Under the pieces are notes generated by a model. That model was not told where the DNA came from. It worked only from the letters and a program-made list of their open reading frames with translations, and did no database searches. A stretch of DNA of 64,000 nucleotides from positions 806,001 to 870,000 of the forward strand of contig CP007060.1 of the NCBI GenBank assembly GCA_000230955.3. The letters run 5' to 3'. The translations under genes and the position numbers were made by a program. Shown here piece by piece: positions 50,712 through 60,088 of this stretch (positions are counted from its first letter, which is position 1; each line of letters begins with the position of its first letter). The stretch is from Halobacterium sp. DL1. GTDB lineage: Archaea; Halobacteriota; Halobacteria; Halobacteriales; Halobacteriaceae.

Positions 50712-53700
50712 TCGCTATCGCCCCCTGCGACGAGAGGTCGATGCCGGTGACCACGCTGCGGTTGTCCGACTGCATCGTCACCCCGATGGCGCGCTCCGAG
50801 CGGTCGAGCATCGCCGACCGGTGGCTCACCACGACGAACTGCGCGTCGCCCGCGAGTTCGTCGACGAGCTCGCCGACGCGGTCCGCGTTCACCGCGTCGA
50901 GGAACGCGTCCACCTCGTCGAGCGCGTAGAACGGCGCGGGGTTGTGCCGCTGGATGGCGAAGATGAACGAGAGCGCGGTCAGGGACTTCTCCCCGCCGCT
51001 CATCGCGTCGAGGCGCTGGACCGGCTTGTCCGCGGGCTGGGCCTTCATCGTCAGCCCTCCCTCGAAGGGGTCCTCGGGGTCCTCGAGTTCGAGTTCGCCG
51101 GTCCCGGCGGAGAGCCGCGAGAAGATGCGCTGGAACTGCTCGTTGATGGCGTCGAAGGACTCCATGAACGTCGACTTCTTCTGCTCGTCGAAGCGCGCGA
51201 TGCGGTCCTGGATGCCGTCCCGCTCCTCGACGAGCGTCTCCCGCTTATCCTCGAGGTCGTCGAGGTCCGCCTCGACCTCGTCGTACTCCTCGATGGCGAG
51301 CATATTGACGGGTTCGAGGGCCTCCATCCGGCGTTCGAGGCGCTGGACGTTCTCCTCGACCTCCTCGAGGTCCGGGATCTCCTCGGGGTCGTAGTCGCCG
51401 ACGGCGTCGTCGAGCTCCTCGATCTCCTCCTCGAGGCGACCCTCCGCCCGGCGCAGGCTCTCGAGTCGGTTCTGTACTTTCTCGACCTCGCTGGCCTGCT
51501 CGTCGCGGGCGGCCTTCGCCTCGCGGAGTTCGTCCTTGAGGTCCTCGCGTTCGTCCTTGAGCTCCGTCAGCTCCTCCTCGAGTTCGGCGACGGCCTCTTC
51601 CTTCTCCGCGAGCGTCTCCTCTTTGGCCTCGACCTCCTCCTCGAGTTCGCCGATGTGTTCCTGCTGTTCGGCCTTCCGGTTCTGGGCGTCCTCGATGTCG
51701 TCGTGGAGGTCCTCGACGGCGTCCTCGGCGTACTCCTTCTCCAGCTGGAGGCTGTTCAGTTCGCCGTCGAGTTCGTCGATGCGGGACTCCAGGTCGTCGA
51801 TGTCGCCCTGGATCTCTTCCTTCTGGGCCGTCAGGTCGGGGATGCGGGAGTCCGCGAGCTCCGACTCGAGCTCCTCGATGTCGGCCTCCACGTCCGCGAT
51901 GACGGCTTTCTGGTCGTCGATGTCGGCCTCGATGGCCTGCATCTTCTCGTCGACCTCCTCGCGTTCCTCGCGGAGCGCCTCGATCGTCTCCTCGAGTTCC
52001 TCGATGTCGGACTCGGCGTCCGCGCGCTCGCTCTCGGCCTGCTCGATGTCGTTCTGGATGGAGCGCACCTGGTCGGTGGCGTCCTGGCGCCGGTCGCGGG
52101 CGTCGTCGAGGCGCTGGTCGATGTCGCGGACGTCCTCCCGGACGCTCTCGCGCTCGTCCTGGAGGCGCTGGATGCGCTCGGCGACGCGCTCCAGTTGCCC
52201 CTTCCCGGACTTCGAGAAGGAGTACCGCGAGCCCGACCGGCTGCCGCCCGTCATCGCACCGGACTTCTCGACGAGGTCGCCGTCCAGCGTGACGAGCCGG
52301 TAGTCGCCCATCAGGTCCCGCGCCGTCTCCATGTCCTCGACGACGAGCGTGTCGCCCAGGACGTACGAGAAGACCGCCGCGTACTGGCTGTCGAAGTCGA
52401 CGAGGTTGTACGCGAAGTCCACGACGCCCGGCATCCCGGGCGCGCTCGGCAGCGAGCGGTTCTGCATCTTCGTGATGGGGAGGAACGTCGCGCGACCCGC
52501 GTTGCGCTGCTTGAGGTACTCGATGCAGCGCTGGCCGACGCCGTCGTCGTCGACCACGACGTTCGCCAGCCGACCGCCTGCCGCCGTCTCACACGCCGTC
52601 GCGTACTGCTCGCTGACGCCGCCGAGCTGGCCGACCGTGCCGTGGACGCCGTTCTGCTCGCTGTTCAGGATGGTCGTCACGGCCTTCCCGTAGGAGCTGT
52701 CCCCGGACTGGTCGGCCTGCGCCTCGAGGCGCGCGTACTCCTCCTGGGCGGCCGAGAGGCCGTCCTCGACGTCTGCCAGGTCGTCCTGCCGCCGGGACTT
52801 CTCCTCCTTGAGGTCCTCCACGACGTCGACAATCTGCTCGCGGTTGCGCTTGGCCTTCGCGAGCTCGTTCTCAAGGTCGTCGAGGGTCGCGTCCAGCTCC
52901 GGGAGCTTTTCGCGGGCGGCCTCGATGTCGTCCTCGGCCTCACTGACCTCGTTCGACCGGCGGCGTGCCTCGTCGAGCAGGCGGTCCTGCTCGCGCTGGA
53001 GCTCGTTGCGCTCACTCTTGGCCTCCTCGAGTTTCTCCTTGTTCTCCGCGAGGGCGGCCTTCAGCTCGTCGAACTCCGTGTCGACGGACTCGATCTCCTC
53101 CTCAACGTCCGCGAGCTCCGCCTCCTTCTCCTGGACGTCCGCCTTCAGCGACGCCTTCTCGACCTTCTTCTCGCGGATGTCGTCGTCGAGGTCGTCGATC
53201 TTCTCCTGCTTCCGGTCGATCTCCACGAACGACTGACGGCGCTCGTTCTCGGCGTCCTGGATGCGCTCCTCGCAGGTCTCGACCTTGTCCTCGAGCCGCG
53301 AGATGTCGCCCTTGATCTCCTCCATCTCGCGCTTGATCTCGAGCTGTTCGTCCTCGCCCTTCCGCTCGATCTCGGCGTTCAGGTCCTCGAGGTCCTCCTC
53401 CAGGCGAACCACCTTCCCGCGGCGCTCGTCGAGTTCCTCCTGGAGTTCGTCGAGTTCCTCCTCGCGGTCGGCGGCGTCCGCGCGCGTCGACTCGAGGTCG
53501 GCGCGCTTCTCCTCGAGCTCCGCGGCCTTCGCGTAGCTCTCGTACTCCTGTTTCTCGTCGCGCAGTCCCTTGTACTCGAGCGCCGTCTCCCGCTCGTCGG
53601 CGAGCTGGTCGAGGCGGTCGTGTTTCTCCTCGATGCGGAGGTCGGCCTCGCTGATGCGCTCCTCGACGACCTCCATCTCCTCGAAGGCGTCGGCCTTCTT

Positions 53701-54276
53701 CGCGTCGAACTCCGCGACGCCGGCTATCTCGTCGACGATCTCGCGGCGCTCGCCCGCGGTCATGTTGATGATGCCGGTGACGTCGCCCTGCATCACGACG
53801 TTGTACCCCTCCGGGGCGACCCCCGCCTGCGCGAGCAGGTCGCGGATGTCCGAGAGGTTCACCGACCGCTCGTTCAGGTAGTAGTAGGAGTAGTAGTTGT
53901 CCTCGGTGCGCTTCACGCGGCGCTTGACGGTGACCGTCTCCACGTCGCCGATGTTCTCGGAGCCGGCGGCCGTCTCCACTTGCGAGCGCGTCAGCGTGCC
54001 GTCCTTGTTGTTCAACACGACCTCGACGCTCGCCTCCTTCGGACCAGCCGTCTCGCCCTCGCCGTCGTGGGCGGGGTTGTAGATGAGGTCTGTCAGCTTC
54101 TCCGCGCGCATCCCCGACGTGCGGGCCAGACCCAGCGAGAAGAGGATGGCGTCGATGATGTTGGACTTCCCGGAGCCGTTCGGCCCGCTGATGGTGGTGA
54201 AGTCCTCGTAGAAGGGAATCCTCGTCGTGCCGCCGAAGCTCTTGAAGTTCTGGAGGACGATTTCGTCGATGTACAT
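50704..54276 (-). CDS. smc: Chromosome segregation protein Smc
   Basis: 1190 residues from ATG 54276 ([20 protein letters not shown]). ABC head: Walker A GPNGSGKS (31-38), Q-loop region and, near the end, signature [13 protein letters not shown], Walker [11 protein letters not shown]. Two long heptad-rich arms (Glu/Asp/Leu rich) flank a hinge of about 150 residues around [20 protein letters not shown] and [20 protein letters not shown]. It folds into the V-shaped dimer that organises chromosomes. A 1338-codon frame on the opposite strand is a codon-bias shadow. Sits between a coiled-coil gene (upstream) and scpA. Confidence 0.97.
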   Translation of the reverse strand: MYIDEIVLQNFKSFGGTTRIPFYEDFTTISGPNGSGKSNIIDAILFSLGLARTSGMRAEKLTDLIYNPAHDGEGETAGPKEASVEVVLNNKDGTLTRSQVETAAGSENIGDVETVTVKRRVKRTEDNYYSYYYLNERSVNLSDIRDLLAQAGVAPEGYNVVMQGDVTGIINMTAGERREIVDEIAGVAEFDAKKADAFEEMEVVEERISEADLRIEEKHDRLDQLADERETALEYKGLRDEKQEYESYAKAAELEEKRADLESTRADAADREEELDELQEELDERRGKVVRLEEDLEDLNAEIERKGEDEQLEIKREMEEIKGDISRLEDKVETCEERIQDAENERRQSFVEIDRKQEKIDDLDDDIREKKVEKASLKADVQEKEAELADVEEEIESVDTEFDELKAALAENKEKLEEAKSERNELQREQDRLLDEARRRSNEVSEAEDDIEAAREKLPELDATLDDLENELAKAKRNREQIVDVVEDLKEEKSRRQDDLADVEDGLSAAQEEYARLEAQADQSGDSSYGKAVTTILNSEQNGVHGTVGQLGGVSEQYATACETAAGGRLANVVVDDDGVGQRCIEYLKQRNAGRATFLPITKMQNRSLPSAPGMPGVVDFAYNLVDFDSQYAAVFSYVLGDTLVVEDMETARDLMGDYRLVTLDGDLVEKSGAMTGGSRSGSRYSFSKSGKGQLERVAERIQRLQDERESVREDVRDIDQRLDDARDRRQDATDQVRSIQNDIEQAESERADAESDIEELEETIEALREEREEVDEKMQAIEADIDDQKAVIADVEADIEELESELADSRIPDLTAQKEEIQGDIDDLESRIDELDGELNSLQLEKEYAEDAVEDLHDDIEDAQNRKAEQQEHIGELEEEVEAKEETLAEKEEAVAELEEELTELKDEREDLKDELREAKAARDEQASEVEKVQNRLESLRRAEGRLEEEIEELDDAVGDYDPEEIPDLEEVEENVQRLERRMEALEPVNMLAIEEYDEVEADLDDLEDKRETLVEERDGIQDRIARFDEQKKSTFMESFDAINEQFQRIFSRLSAGTGELELEDPEDPFEGGLTMKAQPADKPVQRLDAMSGGEKSLTALSFIFAIQRHNPAPFYALDEVDAFLDAVNADRVGELVDELAGDAQFVVVSHRSAMLDRSERAIGVTMQSDNRSVVTGIDLSSQGAIAND

Positions 54277-54292
54277 GGAAGCGGGGTCGGCC

Positions 54293-54574
54293 TCAGGCGA
54301 CGATGATGCCGTCGAGTTCCGACTCCTCGTTGTCCCCAGACTGACCCTGACCACTCTTAGTCGCTTCGCCTCCGTCGGCGTCCTCGGAGTCGACGATGGA
54401 CTCCTCGCGCGCCTCGCGGACCTCCTCGGTGCTCGGCGACTGGTCGAGTTCGGATTCGAGCTGACGGATGCGCTCGCTGGCGTCGACCAGCTCCTCGGTG
54501 AGCCCGCGCACTGTCGCTTCAAGTTCGTCGACCCGCTCTTCCAGTTCGTCCGCTCGGCCGCTGTCCTCAGTCAT
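54293..54574 (-). CDS. Acidic coiled-coil protein (DUF7518-like, 93 aa)
   Basis: 93 residues from ATG 54574. Residues 8-45 are a dense heptad coiled coil (ELEERVDELEATVRGLTEEL, VDASERIRQLESELDQ), then an acidic disordered tail ending SELDGIIVA. It is 16 bases upstream of smc on the same strand and surely co-transcribed. The coil could pair with Smc or form dimers. No known domain apart from tentative DUF7518 recognition. Confidence 0.8.
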   Translation of the reverse strand: MTEDSGRADELEERVDELEATVRGLTEELVDASERIRQLESELDQSPSTEEVREAREESIVDSEDADGGEATKSGQGQSGDNEESELDGIIVA

Positions 54575-54705
54575 GGACGTTCAAGCGCACTCGAGACGTA
54601 AAAGGGTAGGTCGGACGAGCGTCAGACAACCGCCCTGCGAGCCGACAGTTCGGTCGGCCGGGGGCTTCGTCAATCATAAGCGCCCGCGCCTCGAATCGGG
54701 CTGCA

Positions 54706-56184
54706 ATGAGCGCGCAGACCGCCGCACAGGACCTCACCGCCGTCATCGGCCTCGAGGTCCACGTGCAACTCGAAACGGACACCAAGATCTTCTGTGGGTG
54801 TTCGACGGACACCGCCGACGCGGAGCCGAACACGCACACGTGTCCCGTCTGTCTCGGGCTCCCGGGTGCGCTGCCCGTGCTGAACGAGGCCGCCGTCGAG
54901 GCCGCCGTGAAACTCGGGAAGGCCATCGACGCGGAGATCCCCGAGCGCACGCGGTTCCACCGGAAGAACTACTTCTACCCCGACCTCCCGAAGGGGTTCC
55001 AGATAACGCAGTACGACGCCCCCATCTGCCAGGACGGCGAACTCGCCGTGCCGGTCGCCGACGAGCGCCGTGCCATCGGCATCGAACGCGCGCACCTCGA
55101 GGAGGACCCGGGGAGCATGCAGCACGCGGGCGGCAGCATCGACACCGCGGACTACACGCTCGTGGACTACAACCGCGCGGGGACGCCACTGATGGAGATC
55201 GTCACCCGCCCCGACTTCCGGAGCGCCGAGGAGGCCCGGGCGTTCCTCGCGAAGCTCACGGAGGTCCTGGAGTATCTCGGCATCTTCGACGCCGAGCGCG
55301 ACGGCAGCCTCCGCGTCGACGCGAACATCTCGATGATAGACGCCGCCGAGGTCGACGGCGAGGAGCCAAGCGACGAGACGCTCGCCGCCGCCAACCGCAC
55401 GGAGGTGAAGAACATCTCCAGCCACAAGGGCGCCCAGAAGGCGCTGTCCTACGAGATCACGCGCCAGCGCAACCAGATCCAGCGCGGCCGCGAGGTCGAA
55501 CAGGAGACGCGCCACTGGGACGAGGCCCGCGGCATCACGGTGTCGATGCGCTCGAAGGCCGAGGAGAAGGACTACCGCTACTTCCGCGAGGCCGACATCC
55601 CGCCCCTGGAGGTCTCGGACTGGAAAGAGGAGATTCCCATCCCGGAACTCCCGGACGCGCGCCGGGAGCGCTTCCGAGAGGACTACGACCTCGGCGCGGA
55701 GGCCGCAGCCAAGCTCACCTCCCGGAAGGCCGTCGCGGACCTCTTCGAGGAGCTCGCCGAGCAGTACGAGCCCGACCTCGCGGCGACGTGGGTGGCCGAC
55801 ACCATCCTCGGCGAACTCAACTACCGCGACCTCGACGTCAACGACGTCGACGACCGCATCGACGAGTTCGAGCGCCTCGTGGAACTCGTCGCCGAGGACG
55901 AGGTCACCGCGAAGAACGCCGAGGAGGTCGTCCTCCGCGGGATGCTCGACGAGGGCGACCACCCCGACGACATCGTCGCGGACGAGGACCTGGGGAAGAC
56001 GACCGGCGGCGAGGTCGAGGCCGCCGTCGCCGACGCCATCGACGCGAACCCCGACGCCGTCGAGGACTACTACGCCGGCGAGGACGGCGCGCTGAACTTC
56101 CTCGTCGGCCAGGTGATGGCCCAGACCGGCGGCAGCGCCGACCCCGGTCAGGTGAACGAATTGCTGCGCGAGCAACTGGACTGA
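54706..56184 (+). CDS. gatB: Asp-tRNA(Asn)/Glu-tRNA(Gln) amidotransferase subunit B
   Basis: 492 residues from ATG 54706 with CAATCATAAGC about 30 bases upstream (leaderless). Conserved blocks: IGLEVHVQLETDTKIFCGCS (first Cys of zinc knot), NTHTCPVCLGLPGALPVLNE, FHRKNYFYPDLPKGFQITQY, HLEEDPGSMQH, DYNRAGTPLMEIVTRPDF and the C-terminal YqeY-like tail (EDGALNFLVGQVMAQTGG). It activates and amidates mis-charged tRNA together with GatC/GatA (or the archaeal GatE system); those partners are not in this window. Confidence 0.96.
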   Translation: MSAQTAAQDLTAVIGLEVHVQLETDTKIFCGCSTDTADAEPNTHTCPVCLGLPGALPVLNEAAVEAAVKLGKAIDAEIPERTRFHRKNYFYPDLPKGFQITQYDAPICQDGELAVPVADERRAIGIERAHLEEDPGSMQHAGGSIDTADYTLVDYNRAGTPLMEIVTRPDFRSAEEARAFLAKLTEVLEYLGIFDAERDGSLRVDANISMIDAAEVDGEEPSDETLAAANRTEVKNISSHKGAQKALSYEITRQRNQIQRGREVEQETRHWDEARGITVSMRSKAEEKDYRYFREADIPPLEVSDWKEEIPIPELPDARRERFREDYDLGAEAAAKLTSRKAVADLFEELAEQYEPDLAATWVADTILGELNYRDLDVNDVDDRIDEFERLVELVAEDEVTAKNAEEVVLRGMLDEGDHPDDIVADEDLGKTTGGEVEAAVADAIDANPDAVEDYYAGEDGALNFLVGQVMAQTGGSADPGQVNELLREQLD

Positions 56185-56242
56185 GCGTCCGCCCGTCTCC
56201 GTTTTCGACAGCGCTAACTTCGTCGTCCGTCCACCGACGCCC

Positions 56243-56647
56243 ATGAGCTACGAGGTCCGCGAGGAACTCCCCACCGTCGACCGTTTCGTGGAACTCCGGG
56301 CGGCGGCCGGCATGTCGGCGCGCTCCCGCGAGGGCGTCGAGCGCGGCCTCCCGAACTCGGTCTACGGCGTGACGGTCGTCGAGGAGGAATCGGGCGAGAC
56401 GGTCGGCATGGCGCGTATCGTCGGGGACGGCGGGTCGGTGTACCACGTCTGCGATATGGTCGTCCACCCCGACCACCAGCGGCAGGGCCTCGGCTCCCGG
56501 ATGATGGACGCTGTCGTGGCCTACCTCGAGGAGCACGCGCCGGAGAACGCGTACGTGAACCTGATGGCGGACGTCGACGGCTTCTACGAACAGTGGGGGT
56601 TCGAGGAGACCCGCCCCGTCTCCAAGGGGATGTTCTACCGCGCGTAG
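56243..56647 (+). CDS. GNAT-family N-acetyltransferase
   Basis: 134 residues from ATG 56243. The acetyl-CoA pyrophosphate motif is HPDHQRQGLGSRMMDAVVAY (R/QxxGxG/A), and the terminal strand EQWGFEETRPVSKGMFYRA matches the compact YhbS/PhnO-like type of GNAT fold. Substrate unknown. The TAG stop abuts the TAG of the convergent membrane-protein gene (TAGCTA). Confidence 0.88.
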   Translation: MSYEVREELPTVDRFVELRAAAGMSARSREGVERGLPNSVYGVTVVEEESGETVGMARIVGDGGSVYHVCDMVVHPDHQRQGLGSRMMDAVVAYLEEHAPENAYVNLMADVDGFYEQWGFEETRPVSKGMFYRA

Positions 56648-57016
56648 CTACGGGGTGTCGAAGGAGTCGTAGCCGAGCACGTACAGCACCCCGATGGCCA
56701 CGAGTGAGAGACCACCGAGCAGGACGGCCACGGTGTACACCAGTTCGCCGCCCTTCCAGTCGGCGTCGGTGACGCCGCCGACGACGAGCGACGTGCCGAG
56801 TGCGACGTCGCCGACGCCCACGAGCAGCCCCCACCGCAACCGGTCGGTGACGCCGGAGACGAAGAACAGCGCCCCGGCCAGGGCGAGCAACACCATCTGG
56901 ACGGCGAGCACTGGCTCCGGGGGGAACGTCGCGACGAGTGCGCCCAGACCGACGACGACCAGCCCGAAGCCGAGCCACTGGAACAGCGTTCGCTGGTTCA
57001 CGGGCGCAGTTCTCAC
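56648..57016 (-). CDS. Four-helix membrane protein (122 aa), unknown function
   Basis: 122 residues with a GTG start at 57016. Four hydrophobic segments (TLFQWLGFGLVVVGLGALVA; VLAVQMVLLALAGALFFVSG; WGLLVGVGDVALGTSLVVGG; LVYTVAVLLGGLSLVAIGVL) with short polar loops. The N-terminal MRTAPVNQ is hydrophilic; there is no signal-type cleavage site. No family recognised. Convergent with the GNAT gene and divergent from topA, with about 190 bases upstream to topA. Confidence 0.7.
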   Translation of the reverse strand: MRTAPVNQRTLFQWLGFGLVVVGLGALVATFPPEPVLAVQMVLLALAGALFFVSGVTDRLRWGLLVGVGDVALGTSLVVGGVTDADWKGGELVYTVAVLLGGLSLVAIGVLYVLGYDSFDTP

Positions 57017-57180
57017 GGGAAAAGGTTAGTTCACGGGGTCGTTCTCGCACGCCGCGAGTGACGAAAGCACGTGGTCCTCGCGTACACGCGCGTGGTGCGA
57101 GCGCGCCTTGGGGCGCCGCCTGCTTGCGATTATCGGCAGCGAAATCTTTACCCCGTACTGTAGCCTACCGCCACCAACGA

Positions 57181-57196
57181 CCGCCCGAACGGGCGG
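57181..57196 (+). promoter_or_regulatory. Hairpin overlapping the topA ribosome-binding region
   Basis: CCGCCC-GAAC-GGGCGG, a perfect 6-bp stem with a GNRA-like loop, directly precedes GGAGGT (57194-57199), which overlaps its last bases and lies 7 bases before the GTG start. Folding could mask the Shine-Dalgarno sequence. ATCTTTACCCC near 57144-57154 is the probable TATA region, so the hairpin would be inside the leader. Confidence 0.5.
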
Positions 57197-57205
57197 AGGT
57201 ACACC

Positions 57206-59692
57206 GTGGAACTCATCGTCACAGAGAAGAACAACGCCGCGCGACGCATCGCCGACATCCTCTCCGAGGGAGGGGCGTCGACGGACACGTACGCCGGCGT
57301 CAACGTCTACGAGTGGGGCGGCCGACGCTGCATCGGCCTCTCCGGTCACGTCGTCGGCGTGGACTTCCCGCCGGAGTACTCGGACTGGCGGGACGTCGAG
57401 CCAGCCGAACTGGTCCACGCGGACGTCGTGAAGGAACCGACACAGGAGGACATCGTCAACGCGCTCCAGCGCCTCGCCCGCGAGGCCGACAGCGTCATCA
57501 TCGCGACGGACTACGACCGCGAGGGCGAACTCATCGGCAAGGAGGCGTTCGAACTCGTCCGGGCGGTCAACGAGGAGGCGCCGGTCAAGCGGCGCTTCTC
57601 CTCCATCACGGACAACGAGGTCCGCTCGGCGTTCGCCAACCCGGACGAGATAGACTTCGACCTCGCCGCGGCCGGCGAGGCCCGCCAGACCATCGACCTG
57701 ATGTGGGGCGCCGCGCTCACGCGGTTCCTCTCGCTGTCGGCAAAACAGATGGGCAGCGACTTCATCTCCGTCGGCCGGGTGCAGACGCCGACGCTGAAGC
57801 TCATCGTCGACAAGGAGCGCGAGATAGAGGCGTTCGAACCCGACGACTACTGGGAGCTGTTCGCCGACCTCACCAAGGACGAGACGGAGTTCGAGGCGCA
57901 GTACTTCTACGAGAGCGAGGACGGCACCGAGGCCGAGCGCGTCTGGAACGAGGACGACGCCGAGGCCGCGTTCGCGACGCTTCGCGAGGCGAGCGAGGCC
58001 ATCGTGCAGTCCGTCTCTAGCCGCACCCGGACGGACGACCCGCCGGCGCCGTTCAACACCACGCAGTTCATCCGCGCGGCCGGCTCGCTGGGCTACTCCG
58101 CTGGCCGCGCGATGAGCATCGCGGAGGACCTCTACACGGCCGGCTACGTCACGTACCCCCGGACCGACAACACGGTCTACCCAGACGACCTCGACGAGCG
58201 CGAACTGCTCGCGGCGTTCGAGAACACCGTCTTCGGGGACAGCGCGACGTCGCTGCTCGAACGCGACGACCTCACGCCGACGGAGGGCGACGAGGAGACG
58301 ACCGACCACCCGCCGATTCACCCGACGTCGGACTTCCCGGACCGCAACCAGCTCTCCGAGGACGAGTGGGAGGTGTACGAACTCGTCGTGCGGCGGTTCT
58401 TCGCGACGCTCGCGCCGTCCGCAGTGTGGGAGCACCTGCGCGTCGTCGCGGACGCCGACGGCGAGCGCCTGAAGTCCAACGGGAAGCGCCTCGTCGAGGA
58501 GGGCTACCACGCGGTCTACCCGTACTTCAACACCAGCGAGAACCACGTCCCGGCCGTCGAGGAGGGCGAGGCGCTCGCGCTTGCCGACGCCCGCATCGAG
58601 GCCAAGCAGACCCAGCCGCCCCGCCGCTACGGCCAGAGCCGGCTCATCGAGACGATGGAGGACCTGGGCGTGGGCACGAAGTCCACCCGGCACAACACCA
58701 TCGAGAAGCTGTACGACCGGGGGTACATCGAGAACGACCCGCCGCGCCCGACGACGCTCGCGAAGGCCGTCGTGGAGGCCGCCGAGGAGTACGCCGACCT
58801 CGTCGTCAGCGAGGAGATGACGAGCGAACTGGAGGCCGACATGACCGCCATCGCGGACGGCGAGAAGAGCCTCGACGACGTGACGGACGAGTCCCGGGAG
58901 ATTCTCGACCGCGTGTTCGACGACCTCGCGTCGTCCCGCGAGGAGATCGGCGAACATCTCCGGACGTCGCTGAAGGCGGACAAGACCCTCGGCGAGTGTC
59001 CGGACTGCGGCGAGACGCTGCTCGTCCGTAGTTCGCGGACGGGGTCGTACTTCGTGGGCTGCGACGGCTACCCGGAATGCCGGTTCACGCTCCCGCTCCC
59101 GTCGACAGGCGAACCGCTCGTGCTGGACGAGGCATGCGAGGAACACGGGCTCCAGGAGGTGAAGATGCTCGCGGGCCGCAACACGTTCGTCCACGGCTGC
59201 CCGCTCTGCGCGGCCGAGGAGGCCAACGAGTCCGAGGACCGCGTCATCGGAGTCTGTCCGGACTGTGGCGAGGAGCACGACGGCGAACTCGCCATCAAGC
59301 AGCTACAGACCGGCAGCCGGCTGGTCGGCTGCACGCGCTACCCGGACTGCGAGTACTCGCTGCCGCTCCCGCGCCGGGGCGACATCGAGGTGACCGACAC
59401 GTACTGCGACGAGCACGACCTCCCGGAACTCGTCGTCTACGACGGCGAGGACGACGACGACCCGTGGGAGCTGGGCTGCCCCATCTGCAACTACGAGGAG
59501 TACCAGGAGCGCCAGCGCAAGAAGGGCCTGGAGGTACTCGACGGCATCGGGCCGAAGACCGCGGAGAAACTCGAGGACGCTGGCATCGATGACGTCGGCG
59601 ACCTCTCGGAGGCCGAACCCGAAACCGTCGCCGACGAGGTGGCGGGCGTGAGCGCGGACAGCGTCCGCGAGTGGCAGGCGAAGGCGGACTAG
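57206..59692 (+). CDS. topA: DNA topoisomerase I (type IA)
   Basis: 828 residues from GTG 57206 (ELIVTEKNNAARRIADILSE). The TOPRIM domain includes ATDYDREGELIGKEAF, and the catalytic Tyr is Y317 in YVTYPRTDN. Two zinc fingers follow: CPDCGETLL...CDGYPEC and CPDCGEEHDG...CTRYPDC, then CNYEEYQERQRKKG and a helix-hairpin-helix (EVLDGIGPKTAEKLEDAGID). It relaxes negative supercoils. The C-terminal HhH is a haloarchaeal addition. Its TAG overlaps the convergent zinc-ribbon gene (CTAG). Confidence 0.96.
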   Translation: MELIVTEKNNAARRIADILSEGGASTDTYAGVNVYEWGGRRCIGLSGHVVGVDFPPEYSDWRDVEPAELVHADVVKEPTQEDIVNALQRLAREADSVIIATDYDREGELIGKEAFELVRAVNEEAPVKRRFSSITDNEVRSAFANPDEIDFDLAAAGEARQTIDLMWGAALTRFLSLSAKQMGSDFISVGRVQTPTLKLIVDKEREIEAFEPDDYWELFADLTKDETEFEAQYFYESEDGTEAERVWNEDDAEAAFATLREASEAIVQSVSSRTRTDDPPAPFNTTQFIRAAGSLGYSAGRAMSIAEDLYTAGYVTYPRTDNTVYPDDLDERELLAAFENTVFGDSATSLLERDDLTPTEGDEETTDHPPIHPTSDFPDRNQLSEDEWEVYELVVRRFFATLAPSAVWEHLRVVADADGERLKSNGKRLVEEGYHAVYPYFNTSENHVPAVEEGEALALADARIEAKQTQPPRRYGQSRLIETMEDLGVGTKSTRHNTIEKLYDRGYIENDPPRPTTLAKAVVEAAEEYADLVVSEEMTSELEADMTAIADGEKSLDDVTDESREILDRVFDDLASSREEIGEHLRTSLKADKTLGECPDCGETLLVRSSRTGSYFVGCDGYPECRFTLPLPSTGEPLVLDEACEEHGLQEVKMLAGRNTFVHGCPLCAAEEANESEDRVIGVCPDCGEEHDGELAIKQLQTGSRLVGCTRYPDCEYSLPLPRRGDIEVTDTYCDEHDLPELVVYDGEDDDDPWELGCPICNYEEYQERQRKKGLEVLDGIGPKTAEKLEDAGIDDVGDLSEAEPETVADEVAGVSADSVREWQAKAD

Positions 59693-59829
59693 GTCTCTCT
59701 GATTTCTGTGCTCCCGCAGGCCGGGCAGTTCGGCGGCCGGTAGTCGAAGCTCGCGGTGCAGAGGCCGCACTCGAACTTCGCGGGGGTGCTGGCCGACAAC
59801 CGCTGGCGGAGCGAGCCGACTAGTTCCAT
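59689..59829 (-). CDS. Zinc-ribbon microprotein (46 aa)
   Basis: 46 residues from ATG 59827-59829 (MELVGSLRQRLSASTPAKFE). Two CxxC knuckles, FECGLCTASFDYRPPNCPAC, make a one-zinc ribbon. The longer frame upstream has a composition that is not protein-like. The gene overlaps topA by 4 bases at the stops (CTAG). Upstream DNA is unusually AT-rich (59830-59970), probably its promoter. Function unknown. Confidence 0.72.
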   Translation of the reverse strand: MELVGSLRQRLSASTPAKFECGLCTASFDYRPPNCPACGSTEIRET

Positions 59830-60088
59830 GCTAGCGCACACCACACGATTCACTATAGATGTTTTCAGGAAGGCACCTAATAGGGGACTAGAGAGTACAA
59901 AACGCCCTTTGACAATCCATGATTCGAATGGTTGCTCGGTAGTCCGGGAAAAAAGTGGCCGTTCGAACAATATTATTGCTAGCGGACGCCCGCGCAGATG
60001 CCGTCTGTCGTGACCTACTGGCGGTACGTCTGCTGGCCAGCGCGAGCGCGGCGAAGCGGGTAAGTGGGCGCCTGCGCAAGGGAGAGTC
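59830..60088. promoter_or_regulatory. AT-rich divergent promoter region upstream of nreA
   Basis: About 260 bases with islands such as TTCACTATAGATG, CCTAATAGGGGAC and AACAATATTATTGC, far more AT-rich than the surroundings. TATTATT near 59970 and the ACTATAG near 59852 are candidate TATA boxes for nreA and the zinc-ribbon gene. No gene or tRNA is seen. Confidence 0.4.

Noticed and set aside
50290-54306. A 1338-codon open frame on the plus strand antisense to smc
   Set aside because: It mirrors the coiled-coil codon pattern of smc (GAG/CTC bias) and gives a Leu/Val-rich sequence with no domain; smc on the other strand has all ABC motifs.
59830-60088. Possible tRNA gene in the AT-rich segment before nreA (TTCGAAT and CCGGG fragments)
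   Set aside because: No cloverleaf with acceptor, anticodon and T arms in proper spacing could be drawn.
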